From Macrocystis pyrifera (lineage: Eukaryota; Sar; Phaeophyceae; Laminariales; Laminariaceae): a stretch of 64,000 nt of DNA. The stretch lies in NCBI GenBank assembly GCA_031763025.1, contig JASSKH010000041.1, positions 2,294,001-2,358,000 on the forward strand. The letters run 5' to 3'. Position numbers and translations under genes: made by a program. Each line of letters starts with the position of its first letter. Position 1 is the first letter of the stretch. This document shows positions 34,414 through 45,531 of the stretch, piece after piece. The notes beneath the pieces are model-generated. The model was not told where the DNA came from and made no database searches. It worked only from the letters and a program-made list of their open reading frames with translations.

Positions 34414-34521
34414 ATTACGGGGGACCATAGTAAATAGGACCAAATATTGTTAGTAAAAATAGCGAATACATACAGGTTTTTGTGATACTGTACGTCCTAT
34501 TTTCTATGGTCCCCCGTAGTG
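34414..34521 (-). mobile_element. M1 MITE
   Basis: ATTACGGGGGACCATAG...CTATGGTCCCCCGTAGT. Confidence 0.9.
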
Positions 34522-34935
34522 ATGGGCAGGAAGGAGCCCAAAAAGGCCGGGGCTGTGAGTTGGCCGACGAATAAGTCGCTGACTGCTTCTTAGCTGGTTA
34601 CTTAGGCAATACAGTCAACACACATGCGTGCGGTAAAACGCGTTTGTTTTTCTGGTGTCTGGCTGGCACGTTTTTTTTTCTGGCGGCTCGAAACGGTTTG
34701 TTTTCATTGACAAACTTGACCAAGTTAGTCGCCTTACTTCGCCACCTAATTACTGTTGATGTAGTAACTACCGTAGTCAGTCCCATTTGAGGGAGAGCCC
34801 TTATAAAGAAGAACAATACAAGGGTCCTCAATTTTGTGCTCACCATGTTTGCCCACTGCTAACCCACCTGTGAGGGGCCAGTGCCAACTCTGATAAGGAC
34901 GTTCGCATATCAGGGACCTCCAAAGCCGAACGCAC

Positions 34936-35044
34936 TATTACGGGGGACTTATAGTAAATAGGACCCACGGTACGCACAAAAACCTATATATTTCCATATT
35001 TTTACTAACAATAGTTGGTCCTGTTTATTATGGTCCCCCGTAAT
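34936..35044 (+). mobile_element. M1 MITE
   Basis: TATTACGGGGGACTTATAG...TTATGGTCCCCCGTAAT. Confidence 0.9.
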
Positions 35045-35194
35045 GGTGTGAGGGTTCCTCAAAAAGAGCCCACCTGCCGTGTTTTATGATAGCCGTCAAT
35101 TCCAGCCAAATCATGCCTTACTCACAGCCCTGCAAATGGCCGCCCACACACAAGCGACCGAATCCCTGCCCACCTTGACGCTCGAGAGCCCTCT

Positions 35195-35290
35195 CCCCCC
35201 ACTTCGTCCCGGCATTGTAAGGGATGAGATGGTTCATGTTCATACGACTACGGCCATGCATGGCATGAGAACACCCCCCCCTCGTCATAC
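35195..35290 (-). repeat. M6 dispersed repeat (subtype B)
   Basis: CCCGGCATTGTAAGGGATGA and CAT ACGACTACGGCCATGC blocks, with a C-rich end. Confidence 0.65.
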
Positions 35291-35487
35291 AACCAAAACA
35301 CATCGCGAGGTACGTAACCTCACCCCATACAATCCTTCGCGCAGACAGACAAATCGACAAGAGACGTACGAGTATTGATATACCCGGAATAGTTTACATG
35401 CTTTCTTTTTTCTAGTGTGCAGATACGTCGGGGACTTCGGAAGACAAGGGAAAAAAAAAGTTACACTCGTGGAAGCGCGGCACGCAC

Positions 35488-35574
35488 CTTGGCAACCAGC
35501 CCGATGCCCTTCGCCCCGACATCCTTGATGCCGGCTTTTCTCCGGAGGTGCTCCTGCTTGTGCTTTTGGATCAC
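35488..35574 (-). CDS. Set2-like gene, exon c: start of SET domain
   Basis: 29 codons, phase 0 (acceptor TATGAGCAG|, donor GCCAAG|GTGCGT); an alternative acceptor three bases upstream would add one Gln. The frame VIQKHKQEHL...KDVGAKGIGLVAK carries the KGxGL motif that opens SET domains, and joins in frame to TNIPAG of exon d. Confidence 0.85.
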
Positions 35575-36053
35575 CTGCTCATACAAACAGCAGCCGTAAC
35601 GGCAGAACAAGCAACAGCAGTCAGAAGTCGGGAGCAACCTAGCGCGAGAAAAAAACAGAGAGGATTGAGGCCGTGGGGCGGACCAAAAAACAAACTAACC
35701 CCCGAACGGGTAGGGTGGACCGTAGCTGGACCGAGCCCGGCGGACTGGCCTCGTAGCCTAGGTTTTTGTAAGTGGGTGAGCTCGCGCAAGTCCCACACTA
35801 CCCGGAGGAGACGACTCCCCCGGGTGGCTATCTTTACCGCACCTGCCCCTCTCGGGGGTCAGGTCGGGTCAACATGCCCAAGCGCCCGTGTGGTAGAAGC
35901 AGCCGGTTCTGCTGCTGTCACGAGAGCGACGGGTTAAATTGAAACACGACACGTATTCTAATCGTGGAAGTGTGGTGAGCTTAGAGCTATGTTTTTACCA
36001 ATCCGCCGGAGAATGAAGAAAAAAGAAAAGAAAAAGTCTTCCAAGCTGGGGAA

Positions 36054-36069
36054 GGGGGGGGGGGGGGGG
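36054..36069 (+). repeat. poly-G run, 16 bases
   Basis: G homopolymer upstream of the M1 copy at 36107. Confidence 0.95.
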
Positions 36070-36106
36070 CGTTTGTGCGGGCTACTATTAAATAACACAA
36101 CAAATA

Positions 36107-36224
36107 TACGACGGTGGTCCATAGTTAATAGGACCTACGGTATACATAAAAAACCTACATATATACTCACCTATTTTGCGTTTACAACAATATTTGGTCC
36201 TATTTACTATGGTCCCCCGTAATA
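36107..36224 (+). mobile_element. M1 MITE
   Basis: TACGACGGTGGTCCATAG...CTATGGTCCCCCGTAATA; left end mutated. Confidence 0.88.
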
Positions 36225-36435
36225 CGTAGAATCACCGTTTGATCGATTCACAATTGATACAAATGAAGGCACATAGTAGTGGGGAAGGGGGAGGAGCGCG
36301 CGCTGTGTGACCACCGATTTGAGTTACTACTGGAGAATAGGGGGCTGGAGAATAGGGGGAGGATAATAAACGGCATCAAGAAAAGAAAAAAAAAAAGTTG
36401 TCAACCTTTCACACGTCGGATATATAACGATTTAT

Positions 36436-36655
36436 CTATTAGTATCTACATATCCACAGATAGATCATCTAAATCTTAGCGTGCCGTTTTGATCTTTGTA
36501 AATACAAATCCAACCCGGGAAACATGTCCTAGATCATCCAGGTTATGCCGGCAACATGAGCTAGATCGTACAGATCCTACAGATCAAGAATATCTGCCCT
36601 GAAATATCTAGATCATGATCTATCTGTAGATCATCTGCCCGAGGTGTGCAAACGT
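36436..36655. repeat. M4 GATC-rich repeat
   Basis: ACAGATAGATCATCTAAATC, CAACCCGGGAAACATGTCC and GATCATGATCTATCTGTAGA. Confidence 0.65.
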
Positions 36656-36725
36656 CGATGAAAATCGAGGAGCAGTGGGCATGCTGAATGGACCCTCTAA
36701 GCTATAAAAACCAAAGCATGTCTAA

Positions 36726-36728
<3 letters not shown>

Positions 36729-36811
<83 letters not shown>
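36729..36811 (+). repeat. poly-G run, 83 bases
   Basis: The longest homopolymer in the window; intronic. Confidence 0.9.
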
Positions 36812-36812
<1 letters not shown>

Positions 36813-37104
36813 AAGACACTCCTGTGACAAAGCTTTGTTCAGAGGATCCGCGAGTGTGAAAGCTAAACCTCCATGCGAGTTGAGCTGGAGCGTACAGTAA
36901 TTGACCCAAGAAAAAACTAAAATCAAAACGGATCAAATACAAAATTAGTTTCTATGAATTCCTCGATCTCACAGCTGACGTTTTCTAGACATGAAAAATA
37001 TGTGCACACCCCTACACCTGCGTTGCACATTGCACAATCAGTTATCAGGCTGCCTGTGTTCCCTCAACGATATGCCTGGTATATCATACACATACTTCAG
37101 CTAA

Positions 37105-37205
37105 TATAAAATCCATACCCCTCTGAACCGAAATATAGGGACCGTTAGCATACAATTATTCAATACAAACGTTCCTTATATTTTGGGTCAGAGTGTGCAT
37201 ACTTC
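37105..37205. mobile_element. M5 inverted-repeat element
   Basis: CCTCTGAACCGAAATATAGG faces CCTTATATTTTGGGTCAGAG. Confidence 0.75.
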
Positions 37206-37605
37206 ATCAGCTAATATAAAACCCATACGTAGTAAGCGAGATCGAAGTATCACCTGCATGCAGTACAAGCATGCAAAAGATGAGTTTCGACGAAATCCTC
37301 GATCTCATATATAGCTCCATGTTTTTTTTCACTTATTTTTTTTATAAAAAAACATGAAGGTTTCATCGTTTGGCAGTCAGAAGGGGAAAAAAGACCGTTT
37401 AATCTTTTCAGTCGCGCTCTGTAGTTATTTGTTGGATACTCTAACGAAAGTTTCCATGTTCAAAAAAATCTCGAACTCAACGTATCATGCCGCATGTTTT
37501 TCGCCACTTCCATCCCCTGGCGTCCAAATACTTTTTAACTATTCATAGGACACTGAACAAAACCGACCTAGAGCAGTAATATATTAATAGTAGATACCAC
37601 CCTAC

Positions 37606-37682
37606 TGTGGACGGAAATGTAAGGACCGACAAGTATTGATATTTATGCCCTAACGGTTCTTGCAATCCCGCCCAGAGTCGAA
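37606..37682. mobile_element. M5 element, partial
   Basis: CTGTGGACGGAAATGTAAGG with a decayed partner end CTTGCAATCCCGCCCAGAG. Confidence 0.6.
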
Positions 37683-37717
37683 TATCATACCAGGTACCTG
37701 GTAATGACACATATAAT

Positions 37718-37830
37718 ACCAGGTACGGTGGAACATAGTGTTCAGGACCAAATGTGCCGCGTAAAAATACTGGAAAAATATAGGTTTTGTGTATATTTTG
37801 AGTCCCGATTACTACGGTCCTCCGTAATAG
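37718..37830 (-). mobile_element. M1 MITE, diverged
   Basis: TACGGTGGAACATAG...CTACGGTCCTCCGTAATA; three TACC(A/T)GGTA motifs lie at or beside its left end (37688-37725). Confidence 0.8.
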
Positions 37831-38012
37831 TTATCGATTATCGAAATCGCATCGATAAATATGATACGATGTTTCGTTTACCTATATCGTATAACGAGGT
37901 ATATCGGAATCGATTGTCGCTCTAAATAAATCATGAGTACACTCCCCCCCTAACTAACCCCCGCGGGGGAAAAAAAAAAAAAAAAACTGCGGCTATAGCC
38001 AACATCACTCAC

Positions 38013-38360
38013 TCGATTTGCGCATGTAGACTTGCCCTCCAGGCCGCACGTGCGAGTCGTACATTCCTCACGAGTTGCTCTGTTGGAGCACCCCTCCATG
38101 CAGCCTGTCTGACCGGGGGGCGACGGGGCACAGCCGCACCGGTGGGCTTCGCCCGGGTCCTTCGTCGGAGGCTTTGTTTTAAGGAGACGTGGAGCGGGGG
38201 GGGGGGGGGGGGGGGGAACGACGCCGAGCGCGGCATGCGGGTAAGTGGGGACGTCATCGAAAAAGCGGGTGGACAGGGGCTGGCCGCGCTCGTTCTCAAG
38301 TGATCGCGAAGAAACAGGTGCCGCCCTGGGTGGTGCTGTACACGAAAGCAAGGTTCCAAG
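38013..38360 (-). CDS. Set2-like gene, exon b: AWS domain
   Basis: 116 codons, phase 0 at both ends (acceptor TTGCGAAG|, donor CGA|GTGAGT). The second half is cysteine-rich: RCGC, GCMEGCSNRATREECTTRTC, then CANR. This is the AWS (associated with SET) zinc domain of Set2/NSD/ASH1 enzymes. A proline run in the middle is encoded by the 21-base G run at 38196-38216 of the plus strand. The next exon continues directly into SET. Confidence 0.85.
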
Positions 38361-38523
38361 CTTCGCAATCAGGACAGAAACGAAAGAAAATCCTCTGCTA
38401 GGTTGGGCATTAGCCACTACCTGGTATATCAAACGACAATCGATTTCAATGCACATACCTGGTATACGATATCCATGAACGACTCATCTAATAGATACGA
38501 TTATAAAACGTACGACGTATCAA

Positions 38524-38632
38524 TACTACGGGGGACCACAGTAAATAGGACCCACGGTACGCATAAAAACCTATATATTCAACTATTTTTACTAACAATA
38601 TTTGGTCTTATTTACTATGGTCCCCCGTAATA
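38524..38632 (+). mobile_element. M1 MITE
   Basis: TACTACGGGGGACCACAG...CTATGGTCCCCCGTAATA. Confidence 0.9.
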
Positions 38633-39009
38633 GTCGATACGTCGAAATTCAAACTTTGAAACTTTAGGTTTTCGTTCAGCAATCTACCAGATACGGTTCC
38701 AGGTACCAGGCCTTTATCAGCCAAATAAATACGGGGATGCCAGGGGGAGGTCGAGGTCAAAACGCGTTCGATACGATATCCAACACCACGAGTATTGCGC
38801 ATCGTTTACGCGACACGACGAAACGACGATCATCACAGCAAGCGTCAGTCAATGTTAAGGCGGTAAAAAAATCAAGGCGCGCATCAATGCATCTGTTTGT
38901 GTTTTTTTTCTTGCGCCAAGCGGGGCGACAAACAATACCTGGTACCACGCAGACACAGCAAAAAAAAAAAAGCGTTTTCACACGAATACCGCAACTAACG
39001 AAAGCCTCC

Positions 39010-39335
39010 ACAAGTCGCGGAGATCGTGATCTGCCTGAAGAGGGTGGGGGCTTATGTATAGATCATGCATCTCATACAGATCATCATGTGCATACGAGTA
39101 CAGATCACTCAGATAGTACCAGATCAGATGACAACCTCACACAAGCTTAATGACACGACCACACCCCATGCATCACTATACACCGCGGAAATGTGTACCA
39201 GATACAGATCATTCAGATCCTGTAGATCAGCCCTCCCCGTAGAAACGTGCACGTTGATGCAGGTCCGTGCCGTAAAATGATCTGTGACCTGTACAGTGAT
39301 CTGGTCTGATCTGATCTGATCTGATCTGTCCGTGT
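39010..39335. repeat. M4 GATC-rich repeat and GATCT tandem
   Basis: CATACAGATCATCATGTGC, CAGATCACTCAGATAG and, at 39298-39329, a TGATC tandem (CTGATCTGATCTGATCTGAT). Confidence 0.65.
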
Positions 39336-39496
39336 GAAAGATCCCTGCTGTTTCCGACCGCACCGGAGTGAAAACTAACATAAACCACCATTTTGCCGCA
39401 GACATTCTACTTAATCTTCATATATGTATTTACAGTAGCATCTCCAATCTCCAACGCCGCGGGAGGGGGGGGGGGTATTGTTCATTCTTCGCTCAC

Positions 39497-41529
39497 CTTC
39501 CTACTGACGTAAATGTTAGATGTAATCCCCTTGAATTCGGTTAGAGCGTCTTCTGTGCTTCTCATGCCGAGCTGGCGCATGTCTGAAAGAAAATCATCCA
39601 TGTATTGGCTGTACAGCACGTCGTACGGCAGCCTGAAGTCCCTCCATCCAGGGAGTAAACCAAAGCCGTCGTCGCCACCACCACCGCCACCACCTCCACC
39701 TCCACCTCCACCACCGCTACCGCCGCCACCGTTACTAGACCCCCGCCATTCCCCGTCGTCGCTCAACATCCCCCACGCCCAGTTGGAGCCAAACTCGGTC
39801 TGAACCATTTTTTCTGACCCGCAAGGCGGCTTCAAGGCGAGGTCCTCGGTCGCCAGGCTTGCTATGCCCCCCTCGGGCGCCGTCGGGAACGGCACCTTGA
39901 CAGGCGTGCTCAACCCAGGGCTCCGGGGGCGCTTCTTCGGCTTCTCGCCGCCGGTCCGGAAGATGCCCTTGTAGGCCCTAGACCTGGCGGCGAGGGTCAT
40001 GCTCTGCTGAGATAGGCTGGCGAGGTCAGTGTTCGTGTTGGTAGAAGCGGAGTCGCTGTCAGTGTCTGCTGCTGCCGTCACCGCCGCCACGGCCGCCGAC
40101 GCCGACGCGACGCTGCTGCACCCTCCGCCGACTTGACCGTCCCGTCGCTCTCAGACGTCGAAGGCTTGCGGTCGTCCGAACTCACCACCATAGCCTCACC
40201 CGCGTTGTCGCCACCGTCGTCACGCGGTGTGCCCATCCAAGTCCCCTGCGCCAACGCCATCGTCCCGTATGCCGCTTGCACTGTAATGAGAGCGGTCTTC
40301 GAAGGCCTATACACGACCGACGCACCCTTCCCAGAGTCGCCGTCGACCGTTCCTGCGCTCGTCGGCCCCACGATCTTCGTCCCGTCTGCGATGCTATCGT
40401 TGGGCTGACAGAGAAGCGCAGAGGCGGCCCCGGTGCAGGCGCGTAGACTCCTTTCTTGACAAACTTTGGTGGGCGTTCGGGGGGAGGGAGGGGGAAGAGC
40501 GCGCTCATGCGCAGCTCCTCCTCGCCGCCCGATACTGTCGTGGCCTCCGTCTTCGCTTCCTCCGACGGTGCCTCCCCGCCCCGTTGTGCCCACCTCCACG
40601 GCCCCCACCCCCACTACCACTACCACCACCACCACCACTACCACCACAACCGCCGCCGCCGCCACCACCGCCGCCACGGATGCGAATCTCTCGAGACGTC
40701 AAACCATTCCTCATCCCACCAGCATCCGCGCCAAGCGTCGACAGGCCAAGCAAGGCGCACATCCGACGTTGTGCCTCACCCAGCTTGTCTCGAGGCGAGC
40801 AGTCGACGGCGACGTCTTCCCAGGAAACGTGCTGAAGCCTGGAAAATGCCGACCTAGCCAAAGCCGCCCCGACGGAGTTGCGCTTAAGCTGGTGCATCTG
40901 CAGTGACTTTGCGGCCACGGACGCCGCCACCACCACCGCCAAGTCGATATCGTCGCCGGTTGCGCCCTTGCCGCGCATTGCTCTGTTAAGGGACGACCTC
41001 GACCTGACGACCATGGCAGCAGAGGAGGCTTGGCCTGCACCAGGCGCAGAAGATGTTTTGAATTCCTTCTTCGCGCTGTTGATACTCCCCTTCTTGCTTC
41101 CCTTGTCGCATACCGGCACGTCCTTAGATACCTTCGCAATTGCAGTCGACGCAGTCGACGCGGCGGCCGAAGACTGCACAGGCACAGACGCGCTCGACCC
41201 TCTACTCTTGCCAGAGGCTCCGCCCACCACCCTGCTCCTGGGGTCCGGCGACGACCTCGGGTGCTTCTGTTGTGAAAACGGCGGAGTCGCCCTCCGCGTT
41301 CTCTTCTGAACGACCAAGTCCGCGCAGGGCGGAACCGGTGACCGGCCACGCTGAGCTTTTCCTGTTGCTGTTTCGCCTCCCGCTTCTGCTGCTGCGGCAG
41401 GGGCTGGGGAGGAAGACCCCCTGACCTCTTGGCGGGAGGAGGCATCCAGCTGGCCTCCAGCCCTGTGGCCTGCGGGCTCGCACTGCTTCCGCGGGTACGT
41501 TTCAGGCCAGGAGGAGAACGATGCCCAAA
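39497..41529 (-). CDS. Set2-like gene, exon a: long N-terminal exon, frame broken
   Basis: The acceptor TTTCGAG| at 41529 is provisional; the donor GGAAG|GTGAGC at 39497 is clear and phase 0. Good coding stretches succeed each other in three frames: GLEASWMPPPAKRSGG (41.5-41.34 kb), SVAAKSLQMHQLKRNSVGAA (to 40.64), EELRMSALFPLPPPERPPKF (to 40.45), KTALITVQAAYGTMALAQGT (to 40.11) and YSQYMDDFLSDMRQLGMRST (to the end). Each change needs one extra base, and four extra bases bring 2033 nt to a whole number of codons. The end, EFKGITSNIYVSRK, resembles the segment just before AWS domains. The body is Ser/Gly/Ala-rich and basic, probably disordered. The true start codon was not found; further exons may lie above 41.5 kb. 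Confidence 0.6.
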
Positions 41530-41825
41530 CTCGAAACGTAAAAAAAAACGTAAATCCGTTTTTACGTTTTTTACGTTTTGGTAGGGGTGGCCTTTTTCAG
41601 GCGTTGGCCTTTGGGGCCAGCCGTCCGTTCCGCCCAAAGTCTCCCAGATATCAGCACAAGACCGATGCAATCGAGCCTCGCCTGCTCACGCCGACGGCGC
41701 GTACTTCGAGCAGGCAGTGCCCGTGTCGACGTTTGCTGTGGGCTGCTGAACACTGGCGGACAACTTTCATGCCTTCGGTGGAACTCCCTCGCCAAGGAGG
41801 GGTGAGGGGATGCAAACAACCCGTG

Positions 41826-42545
41826 TTGTGCCCACAAAAAAAAGGCTAAACTCCAGACAACAACAAAAACTGGAACCATACCTACCCGCGTTTTTTTCTC
41901 GAGGACAGTTCGATTTTCTGCTCTAGCTCCACTCTCGGGTATCGAACCAAAACTTGGCAGGGCAGATATGAGCCCCTTGGTACACTCCCGTGAGAGTGCC
42001 GAAGCGACAACACTGTTCGTGTCCTCTTCCGGAGCGAACCTCGTCTCTGAAATTAAAATGTATATGGTTCTATATGGTTCCAGGCGCTTGAATTTTCAGT
42101 CTCTTGTATACTGCTGTACGACAGACGAGCCAAGTATTTTTTTCTCTTCTGTAGAACGAGAAGGAAGGACGTCGTACAGCTTTTGAGTTCCTCCTGGTCT
42201 ACAGCAGAAAAAAAATACTTGGCTATGTACATGTGCATATGTGCATGATAAGATTATACGAGAAACTTAAAATTCAAGCACATGGAACCACATTTTCAAA
42301 CTTCAGCGACGAGGTCCGCCGCGAAGGAGGACACAAAAAGTGCTGTCGCTCTTTGGCACACTCACGGGAGTGCACCAAGGAGCTCATATCTGTCATGCCA
42401 AATTTTGGCTCGATGGGAACGTTCGGAGCTGGAGCAGAAAAAACGAACTGTCCTCGGGAAAAAAAGAGCAAGCAAACGTGGTTCCAGTGTCTTTGTTGTC
42501 TGGAGTTTGGTACCAAAGGTACGAATCAGTTTTTTTTTTGTGGGC
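41826..42545. mobile_element. foldback element with ~290 bp inverted arms
   Basis: The left arm (GTGCCCACAAAAAAAAGGCT, CTCCAGACAACAACAAAAAC, CACTCCCGTGAGAGTGC) matches the reverse complement of the right arm (CACTCACGGGAGTGCACC, TTTGTTGTCTGGAGTTT, TTTTTTTTTTGTGGGCA). The centre also folds (CCAAGTATTTTTTTCT facing AGAAAAAAAATACTTGG). No transposase is present; the superfamily is unknown. Confidence 0.75.
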
Positions 42546-42817
42546 AGTGGCAAAACACACAGGTAGTAGGTGATGACCTCCCACAACAGCCACAGACACA
42601 CATCACATGCACAACACACAACAACAGATACAACACAAAGGCGGACACGGCAGACAACCCAACAACGCAGCGAGTTAACGTTTGTTTGTGGCCAATGATG
42701 GGCAGGATCTAGCTGCTATTATAATAGCGCTCCTATATACCAACAATCCAGCCGTGTTTGCACTGCCGACAGGAGAAAGATCAAAAGAGGATAATCATGA
42801 ACGACGCAGCAATGGTA

Positions 42818-42950
42818 AGAGCCCATCTTAACGGGGAACACTAAATTTCGTTCAATCAGATGTAAATTAAATTAGAAAAAAAAAAATCAAGTCAAATTGA
42901 AAGAGCCGAAAGTCCCCGTTAAGATTAGCGCTAGTTAAGATGGGCCCTAT
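42818..42950 (+). repeat. M3 single copy
   Basis: AGAGCCCATCTTAACGGGGA...GAAAGTCCCCGTTAAGAT, then TTAAGATGGGCCCTATAA. Confidence 0.85.
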
Positions 42951-43339
42951 AAACTAAAAAAGGCACGTCAGCTGTGAGGTCAACCGATCGGTCGATACTC
43001 AACTTTGCAAAATGCGTGAAAACCGTTCGCGCGTTTTCCATTATTTCCCCAGCGATTTACTACTGGCCGACGACTCCCCTGGATTATGCTTGGCAGGGTC
43101 GACGAGATATTTCGTGCACTGAATAACAACAGAACAGCAGATCGCACGTGAGGGTTGGGGTTTGGGGTGCACAAGACAAAACCGAAAGTTGTTCACACGT
43201 GACAGACACACCAAGACACTGGAAATTTGATGTACTCCCTGTAAATGTTGAATGTTGACACCCTGTACAACTACTTTTTTTTTAAATAAATAAGTTAGTT
43301 GTCAGTTTTCTGGCAGACAACTAAATAAATTTAATTTAA

Positions 43340-43570
43340 TATTAGTACTATACTCTCCGAAAAAACTACGAGTAATAGTTGTCCTGGACAACTACTTTTG
43401 AATAAAGTTATATGCACAACTAGTTGTTTGTCCTGAACAACTACTTTCATAAAGTTACGCAACTAACTATGGTTGTCCTGGACAACTACTTTTGAATAAT
43501 GCTGCGCAACTATACGTGTGTCCTGGACAACTACAACTCCTTTTTTTTAATAAAGTTCCGCACCTAGTTG
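43340..43570. repeat. palindromic tandem array, left block
   Basis: About five units containing AGTTGTCCTGGACAACT, an odd palindrome, spaced about 40-60 bases. Confidence 0.8.
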
Positions 43571-43576
43571 TTTTCT

Positions 43577-43817
43577 GGGAGGAAGACGCCGGAGGAATGC
43601 AGCCAATGACACGGGGGTGGAACGTCGATGAGGAATAGAATATATTATACTGGTAGCTAAGATGAAATGTTGTGGGGAATGGGAATTTGGAAACGACAGG
43701 AAGAGAAGTGTATGAGGGATACTAACTTCTGATTTAAGGAAGGATATTTGGTTTATATATAGGAACGGCATCTACAGTACGCTATTTTGTCAGAAGGCAA
43801 GCATAATTATAATAATA
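43577..43817 (+). mobile_element. retroelement 3' end, first copy (truncated)
   Basis: About 240 bp nearly identical to 44420-44649. It starts in the C-terminal coding tail and continues through the AT-rich 3' part to GCATAATTATAATAATA, so it looks like the 3' end of an upstream copy in tandem. Confidence 0.7.
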
Positions 43818-44395
43818 CGCGACATGCACGATTATGTCATCGATCGGGCGCGCAAGTAAACCAGCACCAGCCTCTGGTGCACGCGCTCTCCCGCACCTTC
43901 AAGAGGATGTCCACCCGCCACCAAATGGAAAGCGGAGCCCCTTTCCACGCTAACAGGGATCTCCGCATGGACATCGTCATCGAGGCAGGAGGACTACGAG
44001 ATGCTACGGCATCAGAGTATCGCGATAAAGCGATACTCCTCGACGTCACGTATGCGGATCCACAAGCGGGGATCCGCATGCGGGCAGGCAGCGCTGACCG
44101 AGACGGATCAGCTGCTTCTACTTCTGAGGCGCGCAAGCGCAGTCACTACGCTCGTCCGGGACAGGTGTCCTTCGACGAGCGCAGCTACAAACTCGCCACC
44201 CTCGCGGTGGAAAGCTTTAGGCGCCTCGGAAAGGAAGGCAGCGATCTGATTGATCAGTTGGCGACAAGCATAGTTGGAGGGACGGACGAATCGTCCCTGG
44301 CGTGGAAGGGCGTCTGCAAAGAACGCCTCTTCCAGATCATCTCCGTGACTACACAGGTCGCAATTTCACGTAGAGTAGGTATAAACTTGCCCTGA
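43787..44395 (+). CDS. retroelement C-terminal endonuclease-like fragment
   Basis: An open frame of 202 codons, coding from about residue 55 on (MDIVIEAGG, YRDKAILLDVTYADPQAG, HYARPGQVSF, YKLATLAVES). The spacing D...ILLDVTYADP...K resembles restriction-like (PD-(D/E)XK) endonuclease domains at the C-terminus of some non-LTR reverse transcriptases. The reverse transcriptase itself is missing. The N-terminal residues come from joining sequence and may not be real. Exact family is uncertain. Confidence 0.6.
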   Translation: MSEGKHNYNNTRHARLCHRSGAQVNQHQPLVHALSRTFKRMSTRHQMESGAPFHANRDLRMDIVIEAGGLRDATASEYRDKAILLDVTYADPQAGIRMRAGSADRDGSAASTSEARKRSHYARPGQVSFDERSYKLATLAVESFRRLGKEGSDLIDQLATSIVGGTDESSLAWKGVCKERLFQIISVTTQVAISRRVGINLP

Positions 44396-44419
44396 GGGAC
44401 CGCCAGGCCGCTAGGGGAA

Positions 44420-44649
44420 GGGAGGAAGAAGCCGGAGGAATGCAGCCAATGACATGGGGATGGAACGTCGATGAGGAATAGAATATATTATACTGGTAGC
44501 TAAAATGAAATGTTGTGGGGAATGGGAATTCGGAAACGACAGGAGGAGAAGTGTATAAAGGATAGTACTGATTTAAGGAAGGATATTTGGTTTATATAGG
44601 AACGGCATCCACGCTATTTTGTCAGAAGGCAAGCATAATTATAATAATA
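44420..44649 (+). mobile_element. retroelement 3' end, second copy
   Basis: Direct repeat of 43577-43817, following the coding fragment. Confidence 0.7.
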
Positions 44650-44659
44650 TATACTACTT

Positions 44660-44830
44660 TTGAAAAATAAATGCTACGCAACTAGTTGTCCTGCGCAACT
44701 ATTACGGGGGTCCATAGTTAACAGGACCAAATATCGTTAGTAAAAATACCTAAATATGTAGGTTTTTATGTATGCCATAGGTCCTGCTAACTATGGACCC
44801 CCGTAATAGTTACCCTGGACAACTACTTGG
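44660..44830. repeat. palindromic tandem array, middle block
   Basis: GCAACTAGTTGTCCTGCGCAACT resumes after the retroelement and is interrupted by an M1 MITE. Confidence 0.75.
44700..44807 (-). mobile_element. M1 MITE inserted in the palindromic array
   Basis: TATTACGGGGGTCCATAG...CTATGGACCCCCGTAATA. Confidence 0.93.
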
Positions 44831-44974
44831 TGAGCATGCTGTGTAATGCATTAGCACAGTGGTCTGGAGGAGTCGGTGGATTTCTAGCCTTGTGTCATCA
44901 TACAAATATAATGGAAATTCGTACCGGCAAAATACATTATCAAATCAACGCAAATGATGGGAGACCACCTTCAT

Positions 44975-45135
44975 CGGGGGGGGTATGCTCGATAGGAGAG
45001 ATGTACTCGGTATCATGCAAGGCCGTGGTCGTATGACCATAGACCCTCGCATCCCCACAATGCCGAGACGGAGCACGTCGGGTTTCACCGACCAGGCAGA
45101 CATTGCTTGCTTGCTTGCACCAAGCGCGAAGCGCC
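44975..45135 (+). repeat. M6 dispersed repeat (subtype B)
   Basis: GATAGGAGAGATGTACTCGG, CGTATGACCATAGACCCTCG and GAGACGGAGCACGTCGGGTT follow a short G run. Confidence 0.75.
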
Positions 45136-45531
45136 GTGAGGTGTCCGGCGAGTCGCATGAAGGGTGAGCTGCATCCTACTAAGAACCACTTTTGAGGCGG
45201 ATTTCTTGCACATCGATGACAGCTTCAATGAGATAGTTTAATTTCCCTTGTAGCCACTTCCAGAGACAGCAATGGGAGTATTATGTCACATCCTCTTGGG
45301 TGCCTTACCTTGAACACTACGTGATACGATCAATTCCCTTGTGCGTAGTAAAGGTTCTTTACCTCGCACAAATGATCTAACTCGACGACCAGCTGTGGGC
45401 GACCGCCAAACAAAACAAAAAAAAGATACCGTGGATGTCTAGCTCACGTAGTTAGCGGCATGTTTTACAGTGTCGGTGCCAACCGACGCCAACCCAACCC
45501 ATACATAACCCATATATAACATATATATAAC

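Noticed and set aside
36697..36942. Poly-proline and poly-glycine frames over long G runs
   Set aside because: They are direct translations of homopolymers.
43577..44649. LTR interpretation of the ~235 bp direct repeats
   Set aside because: They do not start TG or end CA, start in coding tail sequence, and no target duplication or primer site is seen.
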